From CAZMZF01 sp964570765 (lineage in GTDB: Bacteria > Zixibacteria > MSB-5A5 > RBG-16-43-9): DNA of 64,000 nucleotides. Of this stretch, positions 36,507 to 45,725 are shown piece after piece. The notes beneath the pieces were generated by a model. That model made no database searches and was not told the DNA's origin. It was given only the letters and a program-made list of their open reading frames with translations. The translations under genes and the position numbers were made by a program. Numbering within the stretch: the stretch's first letter is position 1; each line of letters begins with the position of its first letter. The stretch lies in contig CAZMZF010000009.1 in the NCBI GenBank assembly GCA_964570765.1, forward strand, positions 1-64,000, written 5' to 3'.

Positions 36507-37040
36507 TTGAGACATGATTCTCTTGCTTCATTACTCTCCGGCTTATACAGCCTGTATAAACCGGTTCAGAGCCTATCAAAGGGACTCTTCACGCCATGTC
36601 CTCCTTTGTTAAGAACATGGGTATAGATCATCGTCGGAAGCGAATAAATCGTTTAATCCACAGGTAATAGGTCTGCTCGGTCCCGGCGGCTGTAATGGCG
36701 GGAACGTAGCGCCTGCCGCAGCTGATCCATCAATTTTGGCGGCTGTACGGCACTTAGTATAGCAACGCTCACTTGATCGTTGGTGCTCATTGTGTATTTC
36801 CGAGACATGTCTTTTTTCTCGCTCCCCTCCATATCGCGCGCATCCTTTACTCCCCAACCCGAGACACCCCAGCATATATTGCTTGCCACCGATTTCTGGG
36901 GGAACCCATTATATTTATTTAAGGCATTATAATTATTTATACAACCTTGTCAAGTAACTTTTTGGGGAATGTCCCCAACGAGATTTGAACTCGAGTCTAC
37001 AAAAACTCATATCCTTTGAGCATTATTTTCATACGTGTGC

Positions 37041-37199
37041 CTGTCGGGTCCCCCGACCCGATCCCGCAAAATGCGGGACCAGGTCAGGGGATACATATGC
37101 ACTCATACAACCTGGCGGGCACGGAGAAACCCCCTATTGTCCCCCTGATAAGGGGACATAAAAACACCCCCTTGGCAAGGGGGGATTAAGGAGGGTTAG
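37041..37199. repeat. palindromic repeats and CCCCCTTGGCAAGGGGG element
   Basis: TCGGGTC/GACCCGA and TCCCGCA/TGCGGGA hairpins (37044-37079) are followed by GTCCCC/GGGGAC and CACCCCCTTG/CAAGGGGGG hairpins up to 37185. Similar GGGGG(A)TTAAGG(A)GG material is at 33228. Confidence 0.55.
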
Positions 37200-37304
37200 A
37201 AAAAGGGCTGTAGCCAAAACAGTTAGCAAACAACTTTCATCCCAACGCCGTTTATAGTAAAGAAATGATTGAAAAACTCGATTGTAAAAAACTGTGATGC
37301 AGTG

Positions 37305-38381
37305 ATGGAGAAAAAAATCATACGCCTGAGAATTTCTTTATTTTTGCTGGTATTCTCATACCTGTTAATTTGCGCTTGCAAAAGCGGAAAAAGCTCTCCT
37401 CCCCGGCGCGAATCGGGCATAGCCGGGGCAAGGGTGCCTGTAGATGCGATGGTGGTCCAGCCAAGGCTCCTCGACAACCGGATATTTACGACCGGAACCC
37501 TCCTTGCTAACGAGGAGGTTCAATTGCAGCCCGAAATCGCTGGAAGAGTTACTGACGTTCTCTTCACCGAAGGAAGTAAGGTAAAAAAGGGGGATGTGCT
37601 GATAAGAATCAATGACCGCGAATTTAAAGCACAGCTAAAGGGGAAAGAGATTGAAGAAAGGGAGGCCTCCGATGTAGAGGCCCGTGCTCGCCGGCTATTC
37701 GAGGTCAAGGGAATAAGCCAGGAGGAATACGACAGGGTTGCCAACGCCCTCGGGATGGTTAAAGCCCAAAGGGAAGTCATCGAGTCTCAGCTTGCCAAAA
37801 CGGAGATAGTTGCGCCTTTTGACGGGATAATCGGGTTAAGATATGTCAGCCAGGGGAGTTATGTTTCCACGGATATGCTGGTTGCGACCATGCAAGATAT
37901 TGACCCTATAAAGGTCGAATTTTCTGTGCCGGAAAAATATGTAAAGCAGATAAAAAAAAGCACCGGAATCACGGTTCTGGTGGGTGATTCCGGAAAAGAG
38001 TATAAGGGTATGGTCTATGCGGTGGAATCAAAGATAGACTTAGCAACACGAACTATTAAAGCGCGAGCTAAAATCCCCAATCCCAATGGAGATCTGATTC
38101 CCGGTTCTTTTGCCAAGATCGATATTACGCTCGAACAGTTGCTCAATGCAGTAGTGATTCCTTCAGGATCGGTCATCCCGGAAATGAATGGAGAAAAGGT
38201 CTTTATCTGCGTCAATGGTAAGGTTCGCTCGGTCCAGGTCAAAACCGGCATCCGAACCGAAAACAGTATCCAAATAGTGGAAGGATTAAATCCGCAGGAT
38301 ACTCTTATCCTCACCGGCTTGCTTCAGTTAGCCGATGGCAAAGCAGTGGAGATAAGGAACCTCGAAAGTTCTCAAAAGTAG
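37305..38381 (+). CDS. RND efflux periplasmic adaptor lipoprotein (AcrA/MexA type)
   Basis: This membrane-fusion protein links an RND pump to an outer-membrane channel. From the ATG at 37305 the protein has about 358 residues with lipobox LICACKSG (the frame opens at TTG 37269, but that would hide the signal). The lipoyl halves are GRVTDVLFTEGSKVKKGDVL and EIVAPFDGIIGLRYVSQGSYV, with an alpha-hairpin between, then the beta-barrel (IKVEFSVPEKYVKQIK) and the membrane-proximal domain. It is followed six bases later by the pump gene. No outer-membrane factor is encoded nearby. Confidence 0.93.
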   Translation: MEKKIIRLRISLFLLVFSYLLICACKSGKSSPPRRESGIAGARVPVDAMVVQPRLLDNRIFTTGTLLANEEVQLQPEIAGRVTDVLFTEGSKVKKGDVLIRINDREFKAQLKGKEIEEREASDVEARARRLFEVKGISQEEYDRVANALGMVKAQREVIESQLAKTEIVAPFDGIIGLRYVSQGSYVSTDMLVATMQDIDPIKVEFSVPEKYVKQIKKSTGITVLVGDSGKEYKGMVYAVESKIDLATRTIKARAKIPNPNGDLIPGSFAKIDITLEQLLNAVVIPSGSVIPEMNGEKVFICVNGKVRSVQVKTGIRTENSIQIVEGLNPQDTLILTGLLQLADGKAVEIRNLESSQK

Positions 38382-38387
38382 CCCTCA

Positions 38388-41300
38388 ATGAACCTGCCGT
38401 CTCTATGTATTAATCGCCCCGTTCTTTCAATAGTATTATCTCTGCTGATAGTCCTGTTTGGGGCAATCGGTTACTCTTATCTGGGAGTGCGCGAGTATCC
38501 CAATGTCGACCCTCCGGTGGTTACTGTCAGCACCAGTTATACCGGTGCCAACGCCGACGTCATTGAATCGCAGGTCACTGAACCGCTGGAAGAGTCGATC
38601 AACGGTATTGCGGGCATTCGTTCGCTCACTTCCTCCAGCAGTGATGGCAGAAGCAGGATCACGGTCGAATTTGAGCTGGGCATCGATATGGAGGCAGCAG
38701 CAAACGACGTGCGCGATAAGGTCTCCAGAGCCATACACGATCTTCCGCCGGACATCGATCCTCCCACCATTTCCAAAGCAGATGCTGATGCCAGCCCGAT
38801 AGTAGCCTTAACCATCCAGAGCGACAAGCGCAACCTGCTGGAACTTTCGGCTTTGGCCAACGACATCTTAAAGGAGCGCCTGCAGACCATACCCGGGGTC
38901 AGTGAGGTCGGTATCTGGGGCGAGAAAAAATACGCTATCAAATTACTGATCGATCCGGCACGCCTGGCTTCACAAGCTCTAACCCCACTGGACGTAAAGA
39001 ATGCCCTGGATCGGGAGAACGTCGAACTGCCATCGGGTCGTATTGAAGGTTATAACACGGAGCTGCCCATCCGGACATTTGGCCGTTTGTCGACCCTGGA
39101 AGAATTCAACGATCTCATAATCAAAGAAGCAAACGGATCGGTGGTCAGGCTCAGAGACATTGGCAAAGCCGTCCTGACCGCGGAAAACGAGCGCTCCATC
39201 TTGCTCGGCAATGGTGGAATTCCGATGATATCAGTTGTCCTCGTTCCCCAATCCGGATCAAACCAGATTGCCATCGCCGATGCGTTCTATAGTCGTTTGG
39301 AGCAAATAAAGAAAGATCTGCCTGAAGATATCAAAATTACCGTCGCCATGGACGCCACGGCCAACATCCGTAAAGCCATAACCGAGGTGGTTGAAACCCT
39401 CCTGATCGCATTCATTCTGGTATTGCTGGTGATTTTCATTTTCCTGCGCCACTGGCGGACAACCATCATCCCGATGCTGGCCATTCCTATATCGCTCATC
39501 GGCGCCTTCTTCATCATGTACATTGCCGGCTTCTCCATCAACATACTAACTTTGCTCGCCATCGTGCTGTCTACCGGTATCGTGGTGGATGACGCCATCG
39601 TGGTGCTGGAAAACATCTACAAGAGAATTGAGAAGGGCATGAATCCGCTTGAAGCCGGGTTCAAGGGGTCGAAGGAGATTTACTTTGCGATCATCTCGAC
39701 TACCATTACGCTGGCATCGGTGTTCCTCCCCATTATGTTCCTGCAGGGTCTTACCGGACGTCTGTTCAGGGAATTCGGGGTGGTCGTGGCCGGCTCGGTA
39801 TTGATTTCCGCATTCGTGTCCCTCACCCTGACTCCGATGATGAGCGCGCGGATTCTGCAGAAAACCGAACACGAGAACAAGCTGTTTGAATTAAGCGAGA
39901 AGTGGTTCAACCGGCTGATCTCGGGTTATCACCGAACTTTGCGCCTGTTCATCAACCGGAGATGGTTAGCGCTGGTGATAATGGCTGCCTCGGTGGCGAT
40001 CATTTTTGGGCTGGGATCACTGCTTCGCTCGGAGCTGGCACCAATGGAAGACAAGAGCCGACTGATGGTCAATTCCACAGCTCCGGAGGGAACATCGTAT
40101 GAGGCGATGTACGACTATATGGGAAAGATCATGGCTATCGTCGATACGCTGCCCGAGAAGGACGTGATCGTTTCGGTAACCGGTGGTGGAATGGGTGGAG
40201 GTGGCGCGAACAGCGGCTTTGTCAGGGTCAGTCTGGTGCCCCCTGGTGCCCGAAAGCGAAGCCAGCAGGAAATTGCCGATGCACTTACCAGGGAATTCAA
40301 GAACTATAACTTTGCCAGAACCTACGTGACCCAGGAACAGACTATCGGAGGTGGCCGGGGTAGAGGGCTGCCGGTGCAGTATGTCATCCAGGCGCCAACA
40401 CTGAAGAAGTTAAAAGAAGTGTTACCGAGCTTTATGGATAAGGTTCAGACGGATGTGGTGTTTCAGGTTGCGGATTTGGATATGAAATTCAACAAGCCGG
40501 AATTGACCGTCGAAATTGACCGGGATCGAGCTCAGGCACTGGGTGTCACGGTCAGGGATATTGCCCAGACGCTGCAGCTTTATTTCAGCGGACAACAATA
40601 CGGGAATTTTGTTATGAATGGCAAACAGTATCCCGTGATTGCGCAAGCAGAGCGGACGGATCGGGATGAGCCGCTGGATTTAAGCTCTCTCTATGTCCGC
40701 AATAGCCGCGGGGAATTGATTCAACTCGACAACATGGTGAAGTTGTCTTATCGCAGCAGCCCGCCGCAGCTATATCATTTCAATCGTTACTTGGCCGCAA
40801 CGGTGTTAGCGTCTCCGGCAAAGGGGTATACACTCGGTGATGGGATCAAAGAGATGGACAAAATCGCCTCCGGCACGCTTGACGAGTCATTTTCGACCAG
40901 CCTGGCCGGTACCGCCAAGGAATATGCGGAAAGCTCGAACACTTTGGTCTTTGCATTTTTGTTGGCGCTGATTTTAGTATATCTTATTCTGTCGGCCCAG
41001 TTCGAGAGTTTTCGTGATCCGTTGATCATCATGTTCACCGTGCCACTGGCGCTGGCCGGGGCAATTCTGTCGCTCTGGCTGTTCGGCCAGACATTAAACA
41101 TCTTCAGCCAGATAGGTATTATCGCTCTGGTGGGCATCGTGACCAAGAACGGCATCCTGATCGTTGAATTCGCCAATCAACGCAGAGCTAAAGGATTATC
41201 GATCAGGGAAGCCGTGATCGACGCCGCGACCCAAAGATTCCGGCCGATCCTGATGACCAGTCTGGCCACGGTCTTCGGTGTTCTACCGATTGCTCTGGCT

Positions 41301-41483
41301 CTTGGTGCTGCTGCCAAAAGCCGGGTATCGATGGGAATTGTGATTATCGGCGGGCTTCTGTTTTCTCTTGGGTTGACACTTTTTATTATACCGGCACTTT
41401 ATACCTATCTCTCCAGCCGAAAAAGACATATCGAGATTTCGGAAGAAAAAGTGGTCGAGCCGGAAAGTGCCCAGGTAAATTAG
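38388..41483 (+). CDS. RND family efflux pump, AcrB/HAE1 type
   Basis: The 1031-residue inner-membrane pump exports drugs or other compounds using the proton gradient. It has the standard 12-helix plan: helix 1 INRPVLSIVLSLLIVLFGAIG (residues 8-28, split), the porter domain start YPNVDPPVVTVSTSYTGA, helix 4 with the proton-relay Asp pair STGIVVDDAIVVLENIYKR, and the C-terminal ILIVEFANQRR and ATQRFRPILMTSLATVFG. Length fits AcrB-like pumps. It forms an operon with the adaptor upstream, six bases apart. Substrates cannot be predicted. It is more GC-rich than the following operon. Confidence 0.95.
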   Translation: MNLPSLCINRPVLSIVLSLLIVLFGAIGYSYLGVREYPNVDPPVVTVSTSYTGANADVIESQVTEPLEESINGIAGIRSLTSSSSDGRSRITVEFELGIDMEAAANDVRDKVSRAIHDLPPDIDPPTISKADADASPIVALTIQSDKRNLLELSALANDILKERLQTIPGVSEVGIWGEKKYAIKLLIDPARLASQALTPLDVKNALDRENVELPSGRIEGYNTELPIRTFGRLSTLEEFNDLIIKEANGSVVRLRDIGKAVLTAENERSILLGNGGIPMISVVLVPQSGSNQIAIADAFYSRLEQIKKDLPEDIKITVAMDATANIRKAITEVVETLLIAFILVLLVIFIFLRHWRTTIIPMLAIPISLIGAFFIMYIAGFSINILTLLAIVLSTGIVVDDAIVVLENIYKRIEKGMNPLEAGFKGSKEIYFAIISTTITLASVFLPIMFLQGLTGRLFREFGVVVAGSVLISAFVSLTLTPMMSARILQKTEHENKLFELSEKWFNRLISGYHRTLRLFINRRWLALVIMAASVAIIFGLGSLLRSELAPMEDKSRLMVNSTAPEGTSYEAMYDYMGKIMAIVDTLPEKDVIVSVTGGGMGGGGANSGFVRVSLVPPGARKRSQQEIADALTREFKNYNFARTYVTQEQTIGGGRGRGLPVQYVIQAPTLKKLKEVLPSFMDKVQTDVVFQVADLDMKFNKPELTVEIDRDRAQALGVTVRDIAQTLQLYFSGQQYGNFVMNGKQYPVIAQAERTDRDEPLDLSSLYVRNSRGELIQLDNMVKLSYRSSPPQLYHFNRYLAATVLASPAKGYTLGDGIKEMDKIASGTLDESFSTSLAGTAKEYAESSNTLVFAFLLALILVYLILSAQFESFRDPLIIMFTVPLALAGAILSLWLFGQTLNIFSQIGIIALVGIVTKNGILIVEFANQRRAKGLSIREAVIDAATQRFRPILMTSLATVFGVLPIALALGAAAKSRVSMGIVIIGGLLFSLGLTLFIIPALYTYLSSRKRHIEISEEKVVEPESAQVN

Positions 41484-41790
41484 ATAAGCTCATAGAACTA
41501 GGGCGTCACTCAACAAAATCAATAGTCAATTTATTGCAGATATAATCCAGAACAAAGGGCATTGTGAAAAAATTCATGTGGGGCTAACAGATTGTTAATC
41601 AATAGATATAAATAAAAACGGGGCCGACCTTACTCTCTCCAAACTCTTGTAGCCTTTCAGTTCCCTATCCAATTACACTATGCTGTAATTAACGGGACCA
41701 GGTGGAAAACAATCAAGTGCGAGTGAATATACGCGCTGGTCGGTTATTATTACCAAACTGGAGCTAAGCTGCAACGCAACGTTTTAGCTA
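41484..41790. other. intergenic region with a diverged tRNA-like repeat
   Basis: No gene. At 41619-41715 lies a 97-base segment, about 70 percent alike by eye to 48301-48397 in the same orientation. On the minus strand it contains AGTGTAATTGGATAG, like a tRNA D-arm, and ends GGTCGGCCCCG as tRNA-Asp does, but no full cloverleaf can be drawn. Confidence 0.4.
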
Positions 41791-41854
41791 GTAGGTCAGA
41801 AGCCTTGTGCTCCTAATACTTTTATTTGTTAAGTGCTCAGTGCACCTGACCTAC
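41791..41854. repeat. palindromic repeat flanking the four-gene operon, downstream side
   Basis: GTAGGTCAG at the left end is complementary to CTGACCTAC at the right end; between them are GCTCCTAATACTTTTATTTGT and CAGTGCACCTG. The stretch ACTTTTATTTGT also occurs in the repeat at 46643-46720 on the other side of the operon. Confidence 0.65.
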
Positions 41855-41859
41855 AAACT

Positions 41860-42828
41860 CTACGATAAATTCAAAGGAATATGATAACGCCATGAATTCC
41901 AACATTTTTTTGTGGTAACTTTTTCATAGGTTTCAGGGAAAGGATAGACAACTCTAACGTCTGGATAGTTTAAAGCAAAAAGGCATGTTCCTAATGCCAT
42001 AGGTTTGGTACCTAATGGAGCAATATTAATGAAGGTATTTTCATTTTGCTTTTTAATACTTTCGAGAAGATTAAATACTTCAAAGGGATTATTCGCCCTG
42101 CTAAATTTAATTTTCACATCTCTATCACTTGTAAGTTTTTCATTTGCAACTAAACTTATATCTTTAAATTTTGGACAATAACTCGGGAAGCCATTTACAA
42201 CCATTGTTTCAGAAGGTGATATATCTTCATTTATTTCTTTTGATAAATCACCATCAAAACCCAACAAAATTATCAAAAGCCTTCGTTCGTCCCTTGCCTC
42301 ATAACCTGGGAAGCCAGGAATTTCTAAAATTGTAAGAGGGCCAGTGCTGGAACGATACGAAGTGAAAATACGACGGGGGAATAAATAAGATTGAGGCTCT
42401 GTATAAAAAACAATTATTGAATCTATTTTAAATCGCTCTTTAAGAAGTTTAATTAAGTAGAAGAAATACGGTTTTGTAAAACACGAAATATCAATTGCGA
42501 TTTTTTTAGCAGATAATAATTCACGTTCTAGTGGAATCAATTTATCTAAGCAAGAACTTGGATCTTTAATGAAACACGAAATGGACAATATGTTATTAAA
42601 TCCAATTGTTTGATAGGTAAAATAATAATCTTCTCTGTCAATACTTTGAATCCTTTCATTAAAATCAAAAAGCAATATCTTATTAATTGAGACATCCGCA
42701 GACTTCAATTTCCTCAAAATTTCATATGCTCGAAAATCTGACCCCCCGGCCAGAATAAAGATGTCAAAAGAATCGTTTTTAATTATGTCCTCTGAAACTA
42801 ATTCCATTTTGTAAATCTGCTTTTTCAT
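41860..42828 (-). CDS. Rossmann-like protein with CARF-like loop, fourth gene of putative defence operon
   Basis: The 322-residue protein is not one I recognise. The N-terminal part (FDIFILAGGSDFRAYEIL, residues 21-38) looks like a Rossmann beta-loop-helix. Residues 267-280, INIAPLGTKPMALG, resemble the conserved GGTKxM loop of CARF-type nucleotide sensors (Csm6/Card1 families). It has Lys/Arg/Glu-rich segments in between and no membrane helix. The start ATG overlaps the stop of the ATPase gene by four bases (ATGA), so it is translationally coupled. It may sense a nucleotide or metabolite. The CARF relation is inferred from one loop. Confidence 0.75.
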   Translation of the reverse strand: MKKQIYKMELVSEDIIKNDSFDIFILAGGSDFRAYEILRKLKSADVSINKILLFDFNERIQSIDREDYYFTYQTIGFNNILSISCFIKDPSSCLDKLIPLERELLSAKKIAIDISCFTKPYFFYLIKLLKERFKIDSIIVFYTEPQSYLFPRRIFTSYRSSTGPLTILEIPGFPGYEARDERRLLIILLGFDGDLSKEINEDISPSETMVVNGFPSYCPKFKDISLVANEKLTSDRDVKIKFSRANNPFEVFNLLESIKKQNENTFINIAPLGTKPMALGTCLFALNYPDVRVVYPFPETYEKVTTKKCWNSWRYHIPLNLS

Positions 42829-44813
42829 ATAGTGGTGAACAAGTCTAATTTTGTGTTTGGAGCTTCAGATTCGTCACCTATCTGCTTTAGGTAATCTTTT
42901 GAACTAACATTTTCTTGTGTCATTAATTTAACAATATCAGATGCGCTCAGCTTAACTGAATACCCCCCTCTTGTCCTGTAAGAAATTTGAAAGCGTGGAG
43001 AGTAAATTCTGTTAATAGTATAAATATCTTTTAAGTGCTTACCAGGCGATGGTTGTTGAATTTTTGGTTTTTTTTGAACAACACTCCACTTTATAGCTGC
43101 CGTAAATGCATCTTTAAGTTTCTGGTCAGTTAAGTTGTCAATATCAGCTGAGAATTGATTTGTTTCAGGATATCGAATTCTAGTGTCCTTATGAAAATCT
43201 CTGAAAATATTTCCAATGTTATTTGTAAATCTATAAATATATCCGCCATAGCTTTCGATTCTGTTTATCTGTTGCAATTCAGCATCAGAAAAGTCCAATG
43301 CAGCCTTCGTCTGTTGGTCTATAGATATCTTTCCTTCTTTTATTAAGAGATCCTTATTTTCAAACTCCGCATATTGAAATGACCTTCGACATAACTCTAT
43401 AAAATTTCCTACTATCCCGGATGACAAAAAGGAGAAAGTATTAAAGCTATAATAATTTTTATTTTTCCGATAAATGGAACATAACAAAAACATCAAAGAC
43501 AATTTGTACTTATTCACATAATCCATGTGGTATTTTTTTACTTTCTCTCCTTTCTTATTACCTTTTAGATAATCTTCCATTGTAGCTTTGACTTCATCGG
43601 CGGGCACGCCTCGGAGAACCCAAAGAATATTTAAAAGTTCTAATAGCGGGTTTTCTTTACACTTGATGAGTTCAATATCAGGTTCTTTAAGAAATTTTTT
43701 AAAATACTCAAAATGCTTACCCGGATTTTTGGAAACCAATTCTAACGCCTCTTTTTCGAGGTCTTCGGATTTTGACAAAAATTCAGTTATGTCTGTCTTC
43801 CCATTTTCTTTTAAAATTTTTATAGATTCCAGCCGTTTTTTGGATACCTCTATCAAGAAATCACGATAATGGTTCTTTTTATTTGGCTTCTTTTTCTTAA
43901 GGTCCTTTTTTATAAGAACTTCCTCAAAAACAACTTTTCTATATTCTCTTCCTTCCTTAATGAAATCATCTTCGGAAATCATATTGAAAGTTCTAAAACC
44001 CTCTAATCTCATCCCTATGCGAAACCTGATTTCATTTTTGGAAAATTTTAATAGCGTATTTATTACCTGCTGTTGTGGTGCAAGATAATTTTCATATTCA
44101 TCCATAAGGAGGATAAAATTTATATCCTTGAACTCAGAAATTGTTGTTTTGGCAATTTTGGGGATACCGAAACTTAATGATTGTGAGGCTAATCCACCAC
44201 CTGAGGGCTTAAAGTGTTTCTTGAAAAAAGGGATGTCCCCCCGGAATGTATCAACTTCCTTTATTCTACTATCAAACTCATTTAAAAGGTCATCTAATGA
44301 TATGATTTGTGATTCTTTAATAATTCGCTTTACTTCTGGAATAAACTTATCTTCTATTTCATCTTTTTTTAGGTTCCCTATATCATAAAACTTTTTAACT
44401 GCCTCGATGTAACTCCTACCGGCAATTAGCTCAAAGTAATGTGTGAAAATAGGATTCCATTTTTCATCGGCAATTCCAGATCCGTTAAATGATCTCAATA
44501 TCGGGCCATCAATTCTTATATAAAAACCAATGCCCTTTTTTTCTTTAAAATAATCTATTAATCTTTTGGATTTAAAGTCCTTTTCTGCAAGTTTCAATTG
44601 AACGGGAAACGACCAATATCGCAGGAACATTGTTTTCCCAGTACTTCTACCGCCCATTAAAACAATATTGCCGGGGTCTTCATAAATATCTGATTCTTTA
44701 ATAGGTGAAAAAAGGCGATAATGGAAAGGATTGCACCAATAGTCCAAGATCGCTTGATCATCAAGAGTTGCTGCATTACTCCCACTGAAGGGATTCCTAT
44801 AAGAATCTTTCAT
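42825..44813 (-). CDS. large ORC/Cdc6-like P-loop ATPase, third gene of putative defence operon
   Basis: The 662-residue protein has Walker A GGRSTGKT at residues 54-61 and Walker B ILLMDEY at 234-240, followed by FSKNEIRFRIGMRLEG, where an Arg may be the sensor. Long helical regions follow (about 290-430 and 480-600). This agrees with the ORC-CDC6 family AAA ATPases seen in conflict operons beside phosphoribosyltransferase-like genes. The gene overlaps its upstream neighbour by 17 bases and its downstream neighbour by four. The ATPase probably drives or gates a response carried out by the partner proteins; no nuclease domain is recognisable in it. Confidence 0.85.
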   Translation of the reverse strand: MKDSYRNPFSGSNAATLDDQAILDYWCNPFHYRLFSPIKESDIYEDPGNIVLMGGRSTGKTMFLRYWSFPVQLKLAEKDFKSKRLIDYFKEKKGIGFYIRIDGPILRSFNGSGIADEKWNPIFTHYFELIAGRSYIEAVKKFYDIGNLKKDEIEDKFIPEVKRIIKESQIISLDDLLNEFDSRIKEVDTFRGDIPFFKKHFKPSGGGLASQSLSFGIPKIAKTTISEFKDINFILLMDEYENYLAPQQQVINTLLKFSKNEIRFRIGMRLEGFRTFNMISEDDFIKEGREYRKVVFEEVLIKKDLKKKKPNKKNHYRDFLIEVSKKRLESIKILKENGKTDITEFLSKSEDLEKEALELVSKNPGKHFEYFKKFLKEPDIELIKCKENPLLELLNILWVLRGVPADEVKATMEDYLKGNKKGEKVKKYHMDYVNKYKLSLMFLLCSIYRKNKNYYSFNTFSFLSSGIVGNFIELCRRSFQYAEFENKDLLIKEGKISIDQQTKAALDFSDAELQQINRIESYGGYIYRFTNNIGNIFRDFHKDTRIRYPETNQFSADIDNLTDQKLKDAFTAAIKWSVVQKKPKIQQPSPGKHLKDIYTINRIYSPRFQISYRTRGGYSVKLSASDIVKLMTQENVSSKDYLKQIGDESEAPNTKLDLFTTI

Positions 44814-45717
44814 ATATCAACAGCTCTTTTCTTTCGTAGTTTTTATCATACCGTTTAAATATGGGACGCCAGCCATTGTTTGTTCCCCAGAAAATTGGTA
44901 ACGTATTATCCGGGGTGTTATAAAAGAAACCAAATGCATATTCTCCACCTTTATAACCTAAAGGCATCTTACGATCAATCTTATCACCATAATGGGACGC
45001 AAATCTTTTACAAGTTTCAATATAATTCGGATAAGTATGAAATATATGAGAGCTCTCACAAAAACATTTGTTTCTTTCATCTAATATAATTGAGGTAATT
45101 ACTTCAACTCCAATTTTCTTTAATTCTGTAATCGAATCTTCATTTGCAATTAAAGTCAAAAGGATAATATTTTTATTTGGATACTCTGTTTTTAATTTTT
45201 TTAGTTTTCTGTGAGCTTGTCCACCTTGACCTGGTGTCAAGGTAACGTCATCAATGTATACTAAATTGTCTATTAAATCAGGGTCGCTTGTTTTTGGAAA
45301 AATGAAATAGGAAATATTAAGATCATTAACTTGTCTAAAATAATATAAAATATATCCGCCACTCTCGCTATGTTCGCCAAGGGCTAAGAAACGGGTTCTA
45401 TAAATTATTTCACTTAACTTTTTACCAATTTCATCCTGTTGTGTACCAGTATCAATCAACATTTTATGAATAAAGTCCCTCATTAACACCCTGCAAAGAT
45501 GGATTACTTCATCTTCATTGTAAAATACAAAATTTACTAGGAGCCATAATGCAAGTATCTTCTCTTCATCTGGAGCCAATACCTCTCCAGTAAAGTTCTC
45601 CAACCATTTATCTATTTCTTTATCAGTAATTTCATGCTTCCATACAGTTGCACTTGTATGCATTATGAGCTTTTTCAATTCTGAGATTTCAGGAAAATCT
45701 TTTAATATTTCATTCAT
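44797..45717 (-). CDS. phosphoribosyltransferase-like protein (PRTase-CE type), second gene of putative defence operon
   Basis: The 306-residue protein has a helical N-terminal half and, from about residue 150, a phosphoribosyltransferase-like core: VYIDDVTLTPGQGGQ at 153-167 matches the PRPP-binding loop pattern (two acidic residues, then a Thr/Gly-rich turn). The strand and helix ILLTLIANEDSITELKKIG follows. Conflict-associated PRTase-like proteins of this sort sit beside ORC-like ATPases in many bacteria (from memory of published comparative work); a PRTase could modify a nucleotide or nucleic acid. It begins eight bases after the methyltransferase gene and overlaps the ATPase gene. Whether it is an effector is unknown. 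Confidence 0.75.
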   Translation of the reverse strand: MNEILKDFPEISELKKLIMHTSATVWKHEITDKEIDKWLENFTGEVLAPDEEKILALWLLVNFVFYNEDEVIHLCRVLMRDFIHKMLIDTGTQQDEIGKKLSEIIYRTRFLALGEHSESGGYILYYFRQVNDLNISYFIFPKTSDPDLIDNLVYIDDVTLTPGQGGQAHRKLKKLKTEYPNKNIILLTLIANEDSITELKKIGVEVITSIILDERNKCFCESSHIFHTYPNYIETCKRFASHYGDKIDRKMPLGYKGGEYAFGFFYNTPDNTLPIFWGTNNGWRPIFKRYDKNYERKELLIYERFL

Positions 45718-45725
45718 GATTTTGA

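Larger units (their letters stand above)
36320..37304. other. intergenic region with inverted repeats, no convincing gene
   Basis: It includes CAGTCCGT/ACGGACTG near 36370-36400, the imperfect long inverted repeat at 36460-36506, a tRNA-like remnant (about 36964-37020 on the minus strand, with TTCAAAT loop) and repeats at 37041-37199. Short minus-strand frames at 36609-36889 overlap each other and lack protein-like features. Confidence 0.5.

Noticed and set aside
36609..36889. Two overlapping short open frames upstream of the efflux genes
   Set aside because: They overlap in different frames and have atypical composition; neither shows a ribosome site or protein motif.
36964..37020. tRNA gene
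   Set aside because: A T-loop (TTCAAAT) and an acceptor-like end can be seen on the minus strand, but no D-arm, anticodon arm or matching 5' acceptor is found.
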